64,000 nucleotides of DNA, from positions 124,001-188,000 of the forward strand of contig CAWJBC010000002.1 of the NCBI GenBank assembly GCA_963840975.1. The letters run 5' to 3'. Position 1 is the first letter of the stretch. Every line of letters starts with the position of its first letter. The position numbers were made by a program, and so were the translations under genes. Positions 44,918 to 54,071 of the stretch are shown here, piece by piece. The DNA is from JAADJA01 sp963840975. Lineage in GTDB: Bacteria > Bacteroidota > Bacteroidia > Bacteroidales > JAADJA01. Below the pieces are notes generated by a model that did no database searches, was not told where the DNA came from, and worked only from the letters and a program-made list of their open reading frames with translations.

Positions 44918-45390
44918 TGCTTATTTTTCTTTAGGGCATCCATTTCAGTCATAAATAGTTCAAGGTCCGATACAAACTCCTGTAAGCCTTTTATCTTTTT
45001 CAGGGTCAGTTTATGAGCAGTGAGAACATTGGATATTTTTTTTATTCCTGTAATCAGTAGTTGCAAATCTTCATTTTTCATTCTTCCTTTGATGAGCATG
45101 AAGTAATCAAATGATTTCTGGTCGGGAAATAATTTGCCATCAGGGTTATGATTAGGAATAACATGATAAGAAACCATGGTATCCGGCCGGGTATAATAGA
45201 AAATGGGATAGTTAAGCGAAATGTTTCTTTCAGGATCAAAAACCGTTAAATCTTCAGGTTGATGAGTTAGTTTTAAATGCAGTGCTTCATTTAATCTCAG
45301 TGCGATCCAGAAATCCTGCTTATGGCATGAAATACCAATGAGAGCAATGTCGTCGCTATAATTGCTGTCAAGTTTTATTTTTCGTACCAT
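44914..45390 (-). CDS. IPExxxVDY family protein
   Basis: This small protein of about 158 residues has unknown function. It is named after a conserved motif, visible here in degenerate form as LFPDQKSFDYFMLIKG. The N-terminus MVRKIKLDSNYSDDIALIGI fits the family, so I use ATG 45390 rather than the longer frame from 45441. It lies directly downstream of rnc, 75 bp away, as in other Bacteroidota, where it frequently precedes pyruvate kinase. No pyk is present here. Confidence 0.8.
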   Translation of the reverse strand: MVRKIKLDSNYSDDIALIGISCHKQDFWIALRLNEALHLKLTHQPEDLTVFDPERNISLNYPIFYYTRPDTMVSYHVIPNHNPDGKLFPDQKSFDYFMLIKGRMKNEDLQLLITGIKKISNVLTAHKLTLKKIKGLQEFVSDLELFMTEMDALKKNKH

Positions 45391-45464
45391 GTTCCAAAGA
45401 TTGTTCTCCAAAATTAGTAAAAGAACAGGAGCAAAGTACAATTATGGGTTGAAAATAAACTTAA

Positions 45465-46193
45465 CTAATCCTGACTTTCAGGTACCAGTTTTTCAAGGGC
45501 TTTGCCTGCAGCTATCTGTTCTGCTCCCTTGATCGAAAAATCCCTGCCACTCGCTAAAACCTCGTTGCCTACTGATAATTCAACTAAATATTGTTTTCCA
45601 TAACCATTTCCAATCTCTTCTATCATCTTGAATTCGATCGGTATTTTTTCTTTTTGTGACCATTCGATCAACTGACTTTTGAAATTGTTGTCTTCATTTT
45701 GAATTTTTTCAATATCGAGGTGTACTTCGATTACCCTTGTCAAAATAATTTTTTTGGCAAAGTCATACCCTTTATCAAGATATAGTGCGCCGACAAATGC
45801 TTCAAAGGCATTACCGTGCATTGATTTGCACTGATGATTGAAAGTTTCGGATTTGATCAGCCTGTCGAGTCCCAGCTTGATTGAAAGTTTATTCAATTGC
45901 GCACGACTAACTATTCGGGCGCGCATCTCTGTGAGAAATCCCTCCTCTTTATAGGGAAATTTTTTAAATAAAAAATCTGCAACAATCAAACTCAAAACAG
46001 CATCACCCAAATACTCAAGGCGTTCATTGCTCATTTTAAGCCCATTGACAATCTCCTTTGCAGCTGATTTGTGACGAAATGCAAGCTGGTACAAAAAAAT
46101 ATTCCTTGGGAAATATCCGAAAATATTTTTAATTGAACCCGAAAGTTTTTTATCAGACGAAAATAAAATAGTAAAAGGAGATACTAAATTCAA
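45465..46193 (-). CDS. rnc: Ribonuclease III
   Basis: RNase III cleaves double-stranded RNA in rRNA and mRNA maturation. The signature NERLEYLGDAVLSLIV (with the catalytic Glu/Asp residues) and a second acidic helix in GNAFEAFVGALYLDKG are intact. A dsRNA-binding domain occupies the C-terminal 75 or so residues (NFKSQLIEWSQKEKIPIEF to AEQIAAGKALEKL). The length of 242 is usual. It is 10 bp downstream of fabF, in the same operon. Confidence 0.95.
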   Translation of the reverse strand: MNLVSPFTILFSSDKKLSGSIKNIFGYFPRNIFLYQLAFRHKSAAKEIVNGLKMSNERLEYLGDAVLSLIVADFLFKKFPYKEEGFLTEMRARIVSRAQLNKLSIKLGLDRLIKSETFNHQCKSMHGNAFEAFVGALYLDKGYDFAKKIILTRVIEVHLDIEKIQNEDNNFKSQLIEWSQKEKIPIEFKMIEEIGNGYGKQYLVELSVGNEVLASGRDFSIKGAEQIAAGKALEKLVPESQD

Positions 46194-46202
46194 AATGAAG
46201 AA

Positions 46203-47456
46203 TTATTCGCTGTATTTCTTAAAGATTACCGAGGCATTGTGTCCTCCAAAACCAAAAGTATTGCTCAAAGCGTAGTTTATTTCACGCTTTTTACCAACAT
46301 TGAAAGTGAAATCGAGTTTATTGTCTATTTCAGGATCGTCGGTAAAATGATTGATGGTAGGGGGAACAAAGCTGTTGTTCATCGCCAGAATTGAAGCAAT
46401 GGCTTCAACCGCTCCGGCTGCTCCAAGCAAGTGACCTGTCATTGACTTGGTAGAATTGATGGCAATTTTATAGGCATGTTCACCAAACAATCCGAGAATA
46501 GCCTTGGGTTCAGCAATATCACCAACAGGAGTTGACGTTCCGTGGGTATTGATATGGTCAATTTGGTTGAGACTGATCCCGGCATCTTCACATGCAAACT
46601 GCATAGCTTTCATGGCGCCATACCCATCGGGATGAGGAGCTGTCATGTGATATGCATCGGCTGTTAATCCACAACCGACAATTTCAGCATAAATTTTTGC
46701 GCCCCGCCTTTTAGCATGTTCAAATTCTTCAATTATCAAAGCAGCTCCGCCCTCGCCCAGAACGAATCCATCCCTGTCCTTATCAAAAGGACGCGATGCG
46801 GTTAAAGGATCATCGTTTCGTGTTGAGATGGCATGCATTGAATTGAACCCACCAATACCGCTAACCGTAATGGCTGCTTCAGAACCACCCGCAATGAACA
46901 CATCCGCTTTTCCCAAACGCAGATAGTTGAAGGCATCCACCATGGCATTCGCTGAAGAGGCACAGGCTGAAACTGTTGCGAAGTTAGGACCACGGAAACC
47001 AAATTTAATGGAGATATTTCCGGAAGCAATATCAGCGATCATTTTCGGTATGAAAAAAGGGTTGAACCGCGGGGTTCCGTCTCCTTTATAAAAATCTCCG
47101 ACTTCCCTCTCGAATGTATCTAATCCGCCAATCCCTGACGACCAGATAACACCTGCACGATCCAGGTCAATCTTTTCAAGGTCAAGACCCGAATCAATTA
47201 AACCCTGCTCTGCGGCAACCATGCCATATTGAGCATAAGGATCGAACTTTCTTACATCCTTTCGGTCGAAAAAATTCAAGGGGTCAAAATTCTTCAGCTC
47301 ACAAGCAAACCGGGTTTTAAACTTAGTTGTATCAAAATGGGTAATCATACCGGCACCACTGGTTCCCTTTTTCAGGTTTTCCCAGAATTCCGATATATTA
47401 TTCCCAATGGGTGTTAATGCACCCAAACCGGTTATTACGACCCGTTTTAACTCCAT
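46203..47456 (-). CDS. fabF: 3-Oxoacyl-[acyl-carrier-protein] synthase II
   Basis: FabF elongates fatty acids by condensing malonyl-ACP with acyl-ACP. The Cys-His-His catalytic set is readable: C165 in TVSACASSANAM, His in NTHGTSTPVGD and His in SMTGHLLGAAGAVEA. The length of 417 is typical. It lies 19 bp downstream of acpP, matching the common acpP-fabF-rnc order. Confidence 0.97.
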   Translation of the reverse strand: MELKRVVITGLGALTPIGNNISEFWENLKKGTSGAGMITHFDTTKFKTRFACELKNFDPLNFFDRKDVRKFDPYAQYGMVAAEQGLIDSGLDLEKIDLDRAGVIWSSGIGGLDTFEREVGDFYKGDGTPRFNPFFIPKMIADIASGNISIKFGFRGPNFATVSACASSANAMVDAFNYLRLGKADVFIAGGSEAAITVSGIGGFNSMHAISTRNDDPLTASRPFDKDRDGFVLGEGGAALIIEEFEHAKRRGAKIYAEIVGCGLTADAYHMTAPHPDGYGAMKAMQFACEDAGISLNQIDHINTHGTSTPVGDIAEPKAILGLFGEHAYKIAINSTKSMTGHLLGAAGAVEAIASILAMNNSFVPPTINHFTDDPEIDNKLDFTFNVGKKREINYALSNTFGFGGHNASVIFKKYSE

Positions 47457-47474
47457 GTATTCTCGAAAGGAATT

Positions 47475-47711
47475 TTACTTCGTATTGTCTTCAATGTACT
47501 TAATGGCATCGCCAACAGTGGCAATTTTTTCAGCCTGATCATCCGGAATCGCAATGTTGAATTCTTTTTCGAATTCCATGATCAATTCCACAGTGTCTAA
47601 AGAATCTGCACCTAAATCATTAGTGAAACTTGCTTCAGGTGTTACCTCGTTTTCATCTACTCCGAGTTTATCAACGATGATGGATTTTACTTTTGTTGCA
47701 ATATCAGACAT
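47475..47711 (-). CDS. acpP: Acyl carrier protein
   Basis: This 78-residue acidic carrier has the phosphopantetheine attachment serine in NDLGADSLDTVEL (S37). ATG 47711 gives the standard N-terminus MSDIATKVKS; the longer frame from 47762 is not needed. It is the first gene of the acpP-fabF-rnc-IPExxxVDY operon on the minus strand. Confidence 0.97.
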   Translation of the reverse strand: MSDIATKVKSIIVDKLGVDENEVTPEASFTNDLGADSLDTVELIMEFEKEFNIAIPDDQAEKIATVGDAIKYIEDNTK

Positions 47712-47926
47712 TTTTCTAAAATTTTTAATGGTTTGACGCCGCAAAGAAATGAAATTTATCAAAAATACACAAATTTTTCTTGCGTAGCATTATTAATATT
47801 CAACAAATGATATTTATTTGGCTTAAGTTCAGCATAACCAGCAATCATTGCAACTATTTAATATCGTAATAAATACATTGAAAATACTTTATTAATTGCA
47901 CCAACTGTAAATTCAATCAGTGTATT

Positions 47927-47934
47927 TATCTTTG
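47927..47934 (+). promoter_or_regulatory. Candidate -7 promoter element near purN
   Basis: TATCTTTG is an exact TAnnTTTG match about 90 bp before the purN ATG at 48024. No -33 box lies at the right spacing, so the assignment is tentative. The 47712-48023 gap otherwise holds only AT-rich sequence between divergent genes. Confidence 0.35.
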
Positions 47935-48023
47935 GCTGGTCAATTTTGACTACCGGAACTTACACAAATCACTTAAATTTGGATTTGCTTCCGGAGGTTA
48001 TTGCTTGATTTAACTCAATTGAG

Positions 48024-48605
48024 ATGATAAATATCGCCATTTTTGCTTCAGGTTCCGGCACCAATGCTCAGCGGATTGCCGAATATTTCGCTCCGAACAA
48101 AGAAGTTTCGATAACCAGGATTTTTTGTAATAAACCGGATGCTTATGTTTTACAGAGGGCGCAAAAACTGAATATCCCAACCATGATTTTCGACAGAAAA
48201 GATTTTTATCATTCAGGTAAAGTTTTTCAACAATTAAAAGATGACGCAACGGACTTCATTGTTTTGGCAGGTTTTCTCTGGCTTATTCCTTCCAATATTA
48301 TCGCTTCATTCAATAAGAAGGTGATCAATATTCATCCTGCCCTGTTACCAAACTATGGTGGAAAAGGAATGTACGGTCACCATGTCCACCAGGCAGTGAT
48401 GGCATCAGGCGACAATGAATCAGGAATCACAATCCACTATGTAAATGAAAATTATGATGAAGGAAATATAATTTTTCAGGCAAAATGCAAAATTGAAAAC
48501 GGGGATACACCGGAATCATTAGCAGCTAAAATTCATGAACTGGAATACACACACTTTCCATTAATAATCGAACAGGTCATTCAGTCCAATCTAAAAAAAG
48601 GTTAG
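48024..48605 (+). CDS. purN: Phosphoribosylglycinamide formyltransferase
   Basis: PurN transfers a formyl group from 10-formyl-tetrahydrofolate to GAR in purine synthesis. The N-terminal FASGSGTNAQRI, the catalytic INIHPALLPNYGG (Asn and His) and the Asp in ENYDEGNIIFQ are all present. Its length of 193 residues is usual. It stands alone on the plus strand between minus-strand genes. Confidence 0.95.
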   Translation: MINIAIFASGSGTNAQRIAEYFAPNKEVSITRIFCNKPDAYVLQRAQKLNIPTMIFDRKDFYHSGKVFQQLKDDATDFIVLAGFLWLIPSNIIASFNKKVINIHPALLPNYGGKGMYGHHVHQAVMASGDNESGITIHYVNENYDEGNIIFQAKCKIENGDTPESLAAKIHELEYTHFPLIIEQVIQSNLKKG

Positions 48606-48621
48606 ATAAAAAGCAAAATGA

Positions 48622-49170
48622 TTACCCGTATGAATTGTACTTCACGACCTCATTGAAATTTTTTCTTATTTTTTCTCTCTGAAGGTAATCACTAGGAGAG
48701 TAACCTACGGAAATAATCAGTCCAATTTTTTTACCTTCCGGAATATGCAAAAGTTCCTTGATCGGTTTTTCCCTGAACCAGCCTAACATACACGTTCCCA
48801 AGCCCTCTTCAGTGGCTTTGAGACAAAAATGAGCCGCAGCAATTCCGATGTCAATCTTAGGAAACTCAATCTTTTTAATGAACCCGGCGATCCGGGTAAT
48901 TTTCTTTGGTTTTTCAATCACAAATACCACCAATGCAGGAGCCTGCGGTACAAACTTGTTAAAAACAACAATGTTATCATAAGTTAAATGAGCTACCTTA
49001 TCCTTCAATACAGGTTCATCCACCACAACAAAAGTCCAGGGTTGCGAATTGCTTGCAGATGGCGAAAGGCGGGCTGCTTCCAGGCATTTTTCCAGCTTTT
49101 CCTTTTCAACAGCCTGGGAAGAATACTTCCTTACACTCTGCCTGAGTTTTATCAAATCTATAAGTTCCAC
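48622..49170 (-). CDS. Nitroreductase-family FMN oxidoreductase
   Basis: This 182-residue flavoprotein has the N-terminal LIKLRQSVRKYSSQAV, the FMN-binding LSPSASNSQPWTFVVV, and a C-terminal half with EEGLGTCMLGWF and KIGLIISVGYSPSD. The family reduces nitro compounds, quinones or flavins with NAD(P)H; the native substrate is not identifiable. It is convergent with purN and has no operon partner. Confidence 0.88.
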   Translation of the reverse strand: MELIDLIKLRQSVRKYSSQAVEKEKLEKCLEAARLSPSASNSQPWTFVVVDEPVLKDKVAHLTYDNIVVFNKFVPQAPALVVFVIEKPKKITRIAGFIKKIEFPKIDIGIAAAHFCLKATEEGLGTCMLGWFREKPIKELLHIPEGKKIGLIISVGYSPSDYLQREKIRKNFNEVVKYNSYG

Positions 49171-49456
49171 AAATTTCTGTTTGAATGAATTCGCAAAAGT
49201 AATTCATTCGGAAAATGAAAATAAGAGAAAGTTATGTGGAGAAAAATATCCCTGTTTACGTTGAGTATAAGAATAGTAGCCGACTGCGTTGCACTTTCCT
49301 GTCAAGTTATACAAAAGTTGAAGCTGGATACAACCCTTGAATTTACTACTGAACCGGCTATTATTTTTATACAATGTTAGCGTTTTGTTGTTTTCTATTT
49401 TGTCGTTTCACTTTTTATTTTTTCGTTGTGTGCCGTCCCTTTTTGCCGTTTTTTCT

Positions 49457-50339
49457 TTAGTCTTTTTCTTCGTAGTAATATGAGTAGTCAATTCCTTTCA
49501 TAAACATTTCGCGGTCGTTTATTTTGGTGGTGAGCGCATTTTTCAAATGCGTTTTTAGAACACTACTTTTTGTTGGACTTAGCATCATCGCACTCATATA
49601 ATCAAGCTTGCTTATTTTACTCCAATTCACGCATTTTTTGAGGCGTTTTTTTAATATCAAATCCAACCATATTCGGGCGCTTCTTCCGTTGCCTTCCATA
49701 AAAGGGTGTGCAATGTTCATTTCTACGTATTTGTTTACGATTTCGTCAAATGTAGTTTCGGGCATTGCTTCTATTTGCTTTAATGTGTCGCCTAAAAAGT
49801 GGGATACGGCAAATTGAAAGCCACCTTTTGAAATATTTTTTTGTCTGATTTGTCCCGCAAAATCATACAATCCACCAAACAAATAAGCGTGAATTTGTTG
49901 CAACCCTTTGGTTGTGCCAACTTCTATGCTGTTGATAAAAGAACTTTCAAACAAGGCATACGCTTTTGTTTTGCTTTTTCCATCTATGCTTTCATCACTG
50001 AAAGTAAACCATTCTATGAATCGGTTTGCCTTTTTGCCCGGAAATTCTTTGCCTAAGGCAATTATACCCGCGTAATCCAACATATCGGCTAAACGCTTTT
50101 TGCCGTCGGGTGCAAGGAATTTAAACTGGGTAGTGGCACTAACCACTTGGCTGTTTTCTTTTTTCAATTTGGCTTTAAGATATTTCCAATAGTTGCGGGT
50201 TTTGTTGTAGTCGTCCTGATCGGTAAGCAAAGCTACAATATCCAGCACACTAAACCACCATTTGGCGTTTTGTTCGATCCCAAACGGCCCGCACTTCGCG
50301 GTCGTCAAAAAAACGTATGGATATTTTTGCTTTACTCAT
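49457..50339 (-). CDS. Bro-N/RhuM-like domain fused to Fic domain, frameshifted near the start
   Basis: The protein joins an N-terminal Bro-N-like domain (VRAVWD and then EQNAKWWFSVLDIVALLTD) to a C-terminal Fic domain. The catalytic Fic motif HPFMEGNGR is intact, so AMP transfer (AMPylation) or a related nucleotidyl transfer is chemically plausible. The uninterrupted frame starts only at 50308 with a non-family N-terminus. The expected start is ATG 50339 (MSKAKISIRFFDDREVRAVW), which runs in a different frame. Removing one surplus base near 50276 joins VRAVWD to EQNAKWW and restores the gene. Either an assembly indel or a genuine inactivation is possible. Related two-domain Fic proteins act in toxin-antitoxin-like or phage-defence settings, but no partner gene is adjacent. 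The domain is homologous to the 6602 gene. Confidence 0.8.
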
Positions 50340-50445
50340 AATCTTTATGTTATCTATTCTGTCACTCTGTAATTATCCGTGTAAAATTATGATAATTGTT
50401 ATCTTTTGGTTGAAGTCTGCTGTGTCACGTTACAATGAACGCCAA

Positions 50446-51069
50446 CTACAATTTTCTGATGACCATCAACCCATCCCGGTCGCTGAGTAAAACGTTTTCA
50501 ACCCGGTCATCCTGCTGAACAAGATCATTGAATGTCATAATTCCCTGCGTTTCTTTATCGGGAGCATTTTTATCGCTCACCACCTTTCCATCCCAAAGGG
50601 CATTATCAGCCATGATAAAACCTCCCTTTTTGACTTTATCGAAAACAAGCCGGTAATAGTCAGGGTAATGTTCCTTTGCTGCATCAATAAAAACAAGGTC
50701 GAATTGCTCATTCAATTTCGGGATTATTTCAAGGGCATCACCTGTATGCCTTATGATACGTGATTCAAGACCGGCTTTTATGAAGTACCTGCCCGCGATT
50801 TCATCCAGTTCAGGATTGATTTCAATTGTATGCAGAAATCCATCCTTAGTCAATCCTTTAGCCAAACAAATAGCAGAATAGCCGGTATATGTACCAATTT
50901 CAAGTATTCTTTCCGGTCGTATCATTCTGCTGATCATTTCGAGTATCCTGCCCTGAACATGTCCCGAAAGCATCCGGGGATATAGCACTTTCAAATGGGT
51001 TTCGCGGTTAAGGCTCGCCAGGACTTCATCCTCCGGCGAAGTATGGTCAATAATGTACTTTTCGAACAT
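50446..51069 (-). CDS. SAM-dependent O-methyltransferase
   Basis: This 207-residue enzyme belongs to the catechol/caffeoyl-CoA O-methyltransferase family. Motif I is RILEIGTYTGYSAICLAKG. The metal-binding region includes LVFIDAAKEHYPDYY and FIMADNALWDGKV, in which Asp and Asn residues bind the divalent cation. The acceptor is unknown. It follows the M50-like membrane protein after 14 bp, so it is in the same transcript as that gene and the basic protein upstream. Confidence 0.9.
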   Translation of the reverse strand: MFEKYIIDHTSPEDEVLASLNRETHLKVLYPRMLSGHVQGRILEMISRMIRPERILEIGTYTGYSAICLAKGLTKDGFLHTIEINPELDEIAGRYFIKAGLESRIIRHTGDALEIIPKLNEQFDLVFIDAAKEHYPDYYRLVFDKVKKGGFIMADNALWDGKVVSDKNAPDKETQGIMTFNDLVQQDDRVENVLLSDRDGLMVIRKL

Positions 51070-51083
51070 GATTAATATTTCTT

Positions 51084-52001
51084 TTAATAGAAGCTAATTC
51101 CACTCGTCAACAAAAACCGGGTTGCAATGATAAAAAGCACCGTCATCAGAACGAAAATCCAACCAATTCTGAATTTGCGGGGGGTCCAGGGCAGCTTCAG
51201 CATTTGCATGGTAGTGGTATTGTAATTTGAAAAGATAGGAATAACGATCAGGGCGGAAGTGGAATAGAGCAAAATAAGTTCAACCGGATTTTTGGGGATG
51301 TTCACAGAATAAAGGATCAGATTCCCTGCAAACCAGGGTACAAATACCGAAGTAAATATATAGATGATCCTGATTTTTGGCTCAATAATAGCAGCCGAGT
51401 TTGATGAATAGAGGAATTGCTTGGTTGCATAATACCCCACTATCAGCAACACCACCATCGAAACGATCATGAGCACAATTTCTTCAACATCAAACACATT
51501 GCTCAGAAACAGCCATTCTGAAGTGTAAACAAATCCTGTCCGGGTAATTACTCCCACTATATAGGCTCCGAAGAAAAGATTAAAAGCATTGAAAGCCGTC
51601 CACAAAGCCAGGGTTTTTAGGAAAACCGTTCGGAAACGTGCCCATAAAAACAACCGGTAAGCACCGAAACCAAGCAATAAGCACACCAGCGGACCCGTAC
51701 CAAAAATAACAACGAGAGCCTTACGGGTATAAAGGTACGAATAGGTATAAAGCGGCCAGTCAATGCGGTATGAATACAATTTTGTCGGGATATTGAATGC
51801 CTTTGCTGCCAGGATGGTTGAAAACTGATGGATATAATAAACAAGCAAAAATGAAAGCAGGAACATCGCCAGCGAATTGATCAGGGTCTTAAAATGATCA
51901 TACCGCAACTTCCCTGAACTGAAAGTAGAACGAAATAAGCGACCCAATGAACTGACATTCTGTACCGAAATTACTTGAGTCTTTCGAAACGGTTTTGCCA
52001 A
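51084..52001 (-). CDS. Membrane protein resembling an M50 protease without the zinc motif
   Basis: This 305-residue polytopic membrane protein has about seven hydrophobic segments. Residues 58-69 read HQFSTILAAKAF and align without gaps to HELGHFLAAKAF at the active site of RseP in this same window; Glu and the second His are replaced (HQFST), so it cannot bind zinc in the usual way. A second hydrophobic stretch, VVIFGTGPLVCLLL, sits where M50 proteases have their next conserved GP-containing helix. I therefore see a possible inactive site-2-protease homologue. The similarity is confined to short segments and needs a structural comparison. Its first codons overlap the 3' end of the basic coiled-coil gene upstream (31 bp), and an O-methyltransferase follows 14 bp downstream. 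Confidence 0.6.
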   Translation of the reverse strand: MAKPFRKTQVISVQNVSSLGRLFRSTFSSGKLRYDHFKTLINSLAMFLLSFLLVYYIHQFSTILAAKAFNIPTKLYSYRIDWPLYTYSYLYTRKALVVIFGTGPLVCLLLGFGAYRLFLWARFRTVFLKTLALWTAFNAFNLFFGAYIVGVITRTGFVYTSEWLFLSNVFDVEEIVLMIVSMVVLLIVGYYATKQFLYSSNSAAIIEPKIRIIYIFTSVFVPWFAGNLILYSVNIPKNPVELILLYSTSALIVIPIFSNYNTTTMQMLKLPWTPRKFRIGWIFVLMTVLFIIATRFLLTSGISFY

Positions 52002-52582
52002 AACCTCGAAATGCTTTGGAAGAACAAAAATGGTGTTCGGTTGATATTGCGTAAGGTTTGCTGCCTGATCTCCTTCCTTATCTTTTTCCTGATCCTTTTA
52101 TCCATTGGATCAATTTCTTCTGTTTTGATCGGATGTTTCAAAAACTGGCTGAATTCTTTCTTCACTCCTTCAATACGGGCGGCATTGATTTTTTTACGCA
52201 TCACAGCCATTTGCCTTTTTGTTTCAAGCTGCTGTTTCTTCTTCCATTTTCTTTCCTCAGCAACAAACTCTTTCCTTCGTTTTTTTTGTATCCGCTTTTT
52301 TTCTTTTTGCAACTCTCTATCCAAAGCGATTTCCGATTGATGTAATGAAGTCCCAACGGGTTTCACTCTTTTACCAAAAAGTTCATGCATTACCTTTTGT
52401 ATCCAATTCCTGAAAGCGAGTGACCTTTCTTTTCTGATTCGCCTTCGATGATGAGCTTTTGCCTCATGCTCCTCGTGTCTTTGCCGGCGGATACTTCTTT
52501 TTTCATCAGCAATAAATTCTTTACGCTGCCTGCGAAGAAGCTTTTTTTTGTCGCTTAACCGTTTTCTTTCCGAGCGATCCAT
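51971..52582 (-). CDS. Highly basic coiled-coil protein with internal repeat
   Basis: This 203-residue protein is extremely rich in Lys, Arg, Glu and Gln. Two segments resemble each other: RKEFIADEKRSIRRQRHE (about 20-37) and RKEFVAEERKWKKKQQLE (about 102-119), which points to an internal duplication. A predicted long helix covers most of the protein. No signal peptide is seen, so it is probably cytoplasmic and may bind nucleic acid or acidic partners; I do not recognise the family. It is translationally overlapped with the M50-like membrane protein downstream (31 bp), which suggests that the two act together. Confidence 0.6.
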   Translation of the reverse strand: MDRSERKRLSDKKKLLRRQRKEFIADEKRSIRRQRHEEHEAKAHHRRRIRKERSLAFRNWIQKVMHELFGKRVKPVGTSLHQSEIALDRELQKEKKRIQKKRRKEFVAEERKWKKKQQLETKRQMAVMRKKINAARIEGVKKEFSQFLKHPIKTEEIDPMDKRIRKKIRKEIRQQTLRNINRTPFLFFQSISRFWQNRFERLK

Positions 52583-52800
52583 GGGTTGATCAGATATAAA
52601 TCAGGTATGTGTTAAATTTTCAAAGGACAAAAATAGTGGACTCCTTTTTATTTAACAAACTTTATTAGCATACTGAACCCTGAACTGAAAATTGAAAACT
52701 GAAAAAAGTGGCAGTCGGCAGTTGGCAATAGACAGTCGGCAAAAACGTGGAACAAAGAACTCTGAACGGGAACAGAAAGCAGAATAAGAGCAGCAGTTGC

Positions 52801-53345
52801 GGGATTTCAAATCCCAAATTATTCCCGCCCGAATTACCTCACCCTTTGCAAACGCACAAATCCGGACGAGCGGAGTTGCAAGACAGGCTCTTTCGGATTT
52901 TAGGGACAGTCTTCGGGCAGGCTAATCCGAAAGCAAATGAAAAGAATTTTAAATCCGGATTGTCTTTTCTGATTCAAGTGTAAGTCACTGATTGAAACAG
53001 TGGGGCATAAGTTGTGGGATTTCAAATCCCGAATTATTCCCGCCCGGATTACCTCCCCTCCTGCAAACGCACAAATCCGGACGAGCAGAGTTGCGGGACA
53101 GGCTCTTTCGGATTTTAGGGACAGCCTTCGGGCAGGCTAATCCGAAAGCTAATGAAAAGAATTTTCCCGAAGGGATGGCTTTGCCAAAAATCCGGATTAT
53201 CTTTTCTGATTCAAGTGTAAGTCACTGATTGAAACAGTGGGGCATAAGTTGCGGGATTTCAAATCCCGAATTATTCCCGACCGGATTACCTCCCTTCCGG
53301 CAAACGCACAAATCCGGACGAGCAGAGTAAATCCGGACGAGCGGA
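52801..53345. repeat. Alpha/beta hairpin repeat cluster, left part
   Basis: Two non-coding units alternate here. Alpha (about 73 bp; copies at about 52801-52874, 53016-53089 and 53253-53345) starts with the palindrome GGGATTTCAAATCCC and continues with ATTATTCCCGCCCGGATT and then CAAACGCACAAATCCGG. Beta (about 44 bp; 52890-52933 and 53105-53148) has perfect 10-bp arms CTTTCGGATT / AATCCGAAAG, with an inner AGCCT/AGGCT stem visible in the second copy. A third segment, containing GATTCAAGTGTAAGTCACTG, occurs twice (about 52953-53013 and 53191-53252). Small open frames across these repeats have no family resemblance and I reject them as genes. The upstream 52583-52800 stretch holds low-complexity GAACTGAAA- and GGCAGTCGG-type filler. 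Confidence 0.85.
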
Positions 53346-53416
53346 GAGAAATTTTAACAGATGTCCATAAAAATCATTGATTATAACTATTTTTGTATAT
53401 AAATTTTTTTTGACAA

Positions 53417-53656
53417 ATGGAAAATGTAATCATTAAAGTAAAAACAAAATCAGATTCGAAATTCCTTTCTGAGTTAGCCAAAAAGTTAGGATTCGATTCG
53501 ATAATCCTATCAGACTTTGATAAGAGGTATCTTGCAAGAAAAAAGCTCACCGAACTAACTGACACGATAAATGATTCTAATATTTCTGAAATTGAAATTA
53601 CTGAAATAGTAAAAGAAGTCAGGTCAAAGAGGTATGGAAAAAGAAAAAAGGATTAA
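53417..53656 (+). CDS. Antitoxin of PIN toxin-antitoxin pair
   Basis: This 79-residue charged protein (MENVIIKVKTKSDSKFLSEL, with C-terminal KEVRSKRYGKRKKD) has the size and position of an antitoxin. A ribbon-like N-terminus followed by a helical, basic tail is visible, but I cannot assign a DNA-binding family with confidence. Its last 23 bases overlap the PIN toxin gene, an arrangement typical of type II modules and one that couples their translation. The pair sits within the alpha/beta repeat cluster. Confidence 0.75.
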   Translation: MENVIIKVKTKSDSKFLSELAKKLGFDSIILSDFDKRYLARKKLTELTDTINDSNISEIEITEIVKEVRSKRYGKRKKD

Positions 53657-54071
53657 GGTTTTATTTGATACCAATATATGGGTAAGTTTTTTTCTTGGCG
53701 GAGAAAAGAGTTTAATGCATGATCTTATCCTTGATAAAAGGCTGGAAATATATGCTTCAAACGAACTTGCTGAAGAATTATTTGAAACACTCAAGAACCG
53801 AAAATTTGAAAAAATCGTCAACAAATTCCTATTAAACAATTTTAAAATCTTGTTTTACGAATCGGTTGTATTTGTGATCCCCTGCAAGGAAATTAAACTT
53901 TGTCGGGATCCAAAGGATGATTTCCTCTTAGCCGTTGCATTAGAAGCAAAGACCGATTACCTCGTTACCGGTGATCATGATCTTTTGGAATTGGATAAAA
54001 AAGCCGGAATTAAAATTATGAAACCTGCTGATCTTCATAAAATACTTTTTAAACCAGGAAAACGAAAATAG
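53634..54071 (+). CDS. PIN-domain toxin (ribonuclease)
   Basis: This 145-residue protein of the TIGR00305-type PIN toxin family is expected to cleave RNA with Mg2+. Acidic active-site residues are in place: D12 in LFDTNIW, Glu in the ASNELAEELF helix (about 44-48), D95/D96 in RDPKDDFLLA and D114/D116 in VTGDHDLLEL. It overlaps the antitoxin gene by 23 bp. No truncation is seen, so the module looks functional. It is embedded between hairpin repeat clusters, where no other gene is present. Confidence 0.88.
   Translation: MEKEKRIKVLFDTNIWVSFFLGGEKSLMHDLILDKRLEIYASNELAEELFETLKNRKFEKIVNKFLLNNFKILFYESVVFVIPCKEIKLCRDPKDDFLLAVALEAKTDYLVTGDHDLLELDKKAGIKIMKPADLHKILFKPGKRK

Noticed and set aside
51084..52001. 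Active site-2 protease
   Set aside because: The HExxH motif is replaced by HQFST and no LDG motif is seen near the C-terminus, so zinc catalysis is not expected.
52747..53228. Two similar 78-codon frames in the repeat cluster
   Set aside because: They arise because the alpha/beta repeats are read in the same frame twice; the protein similarity is explained by the DNA repeats, which also occur in other frames and orientations.
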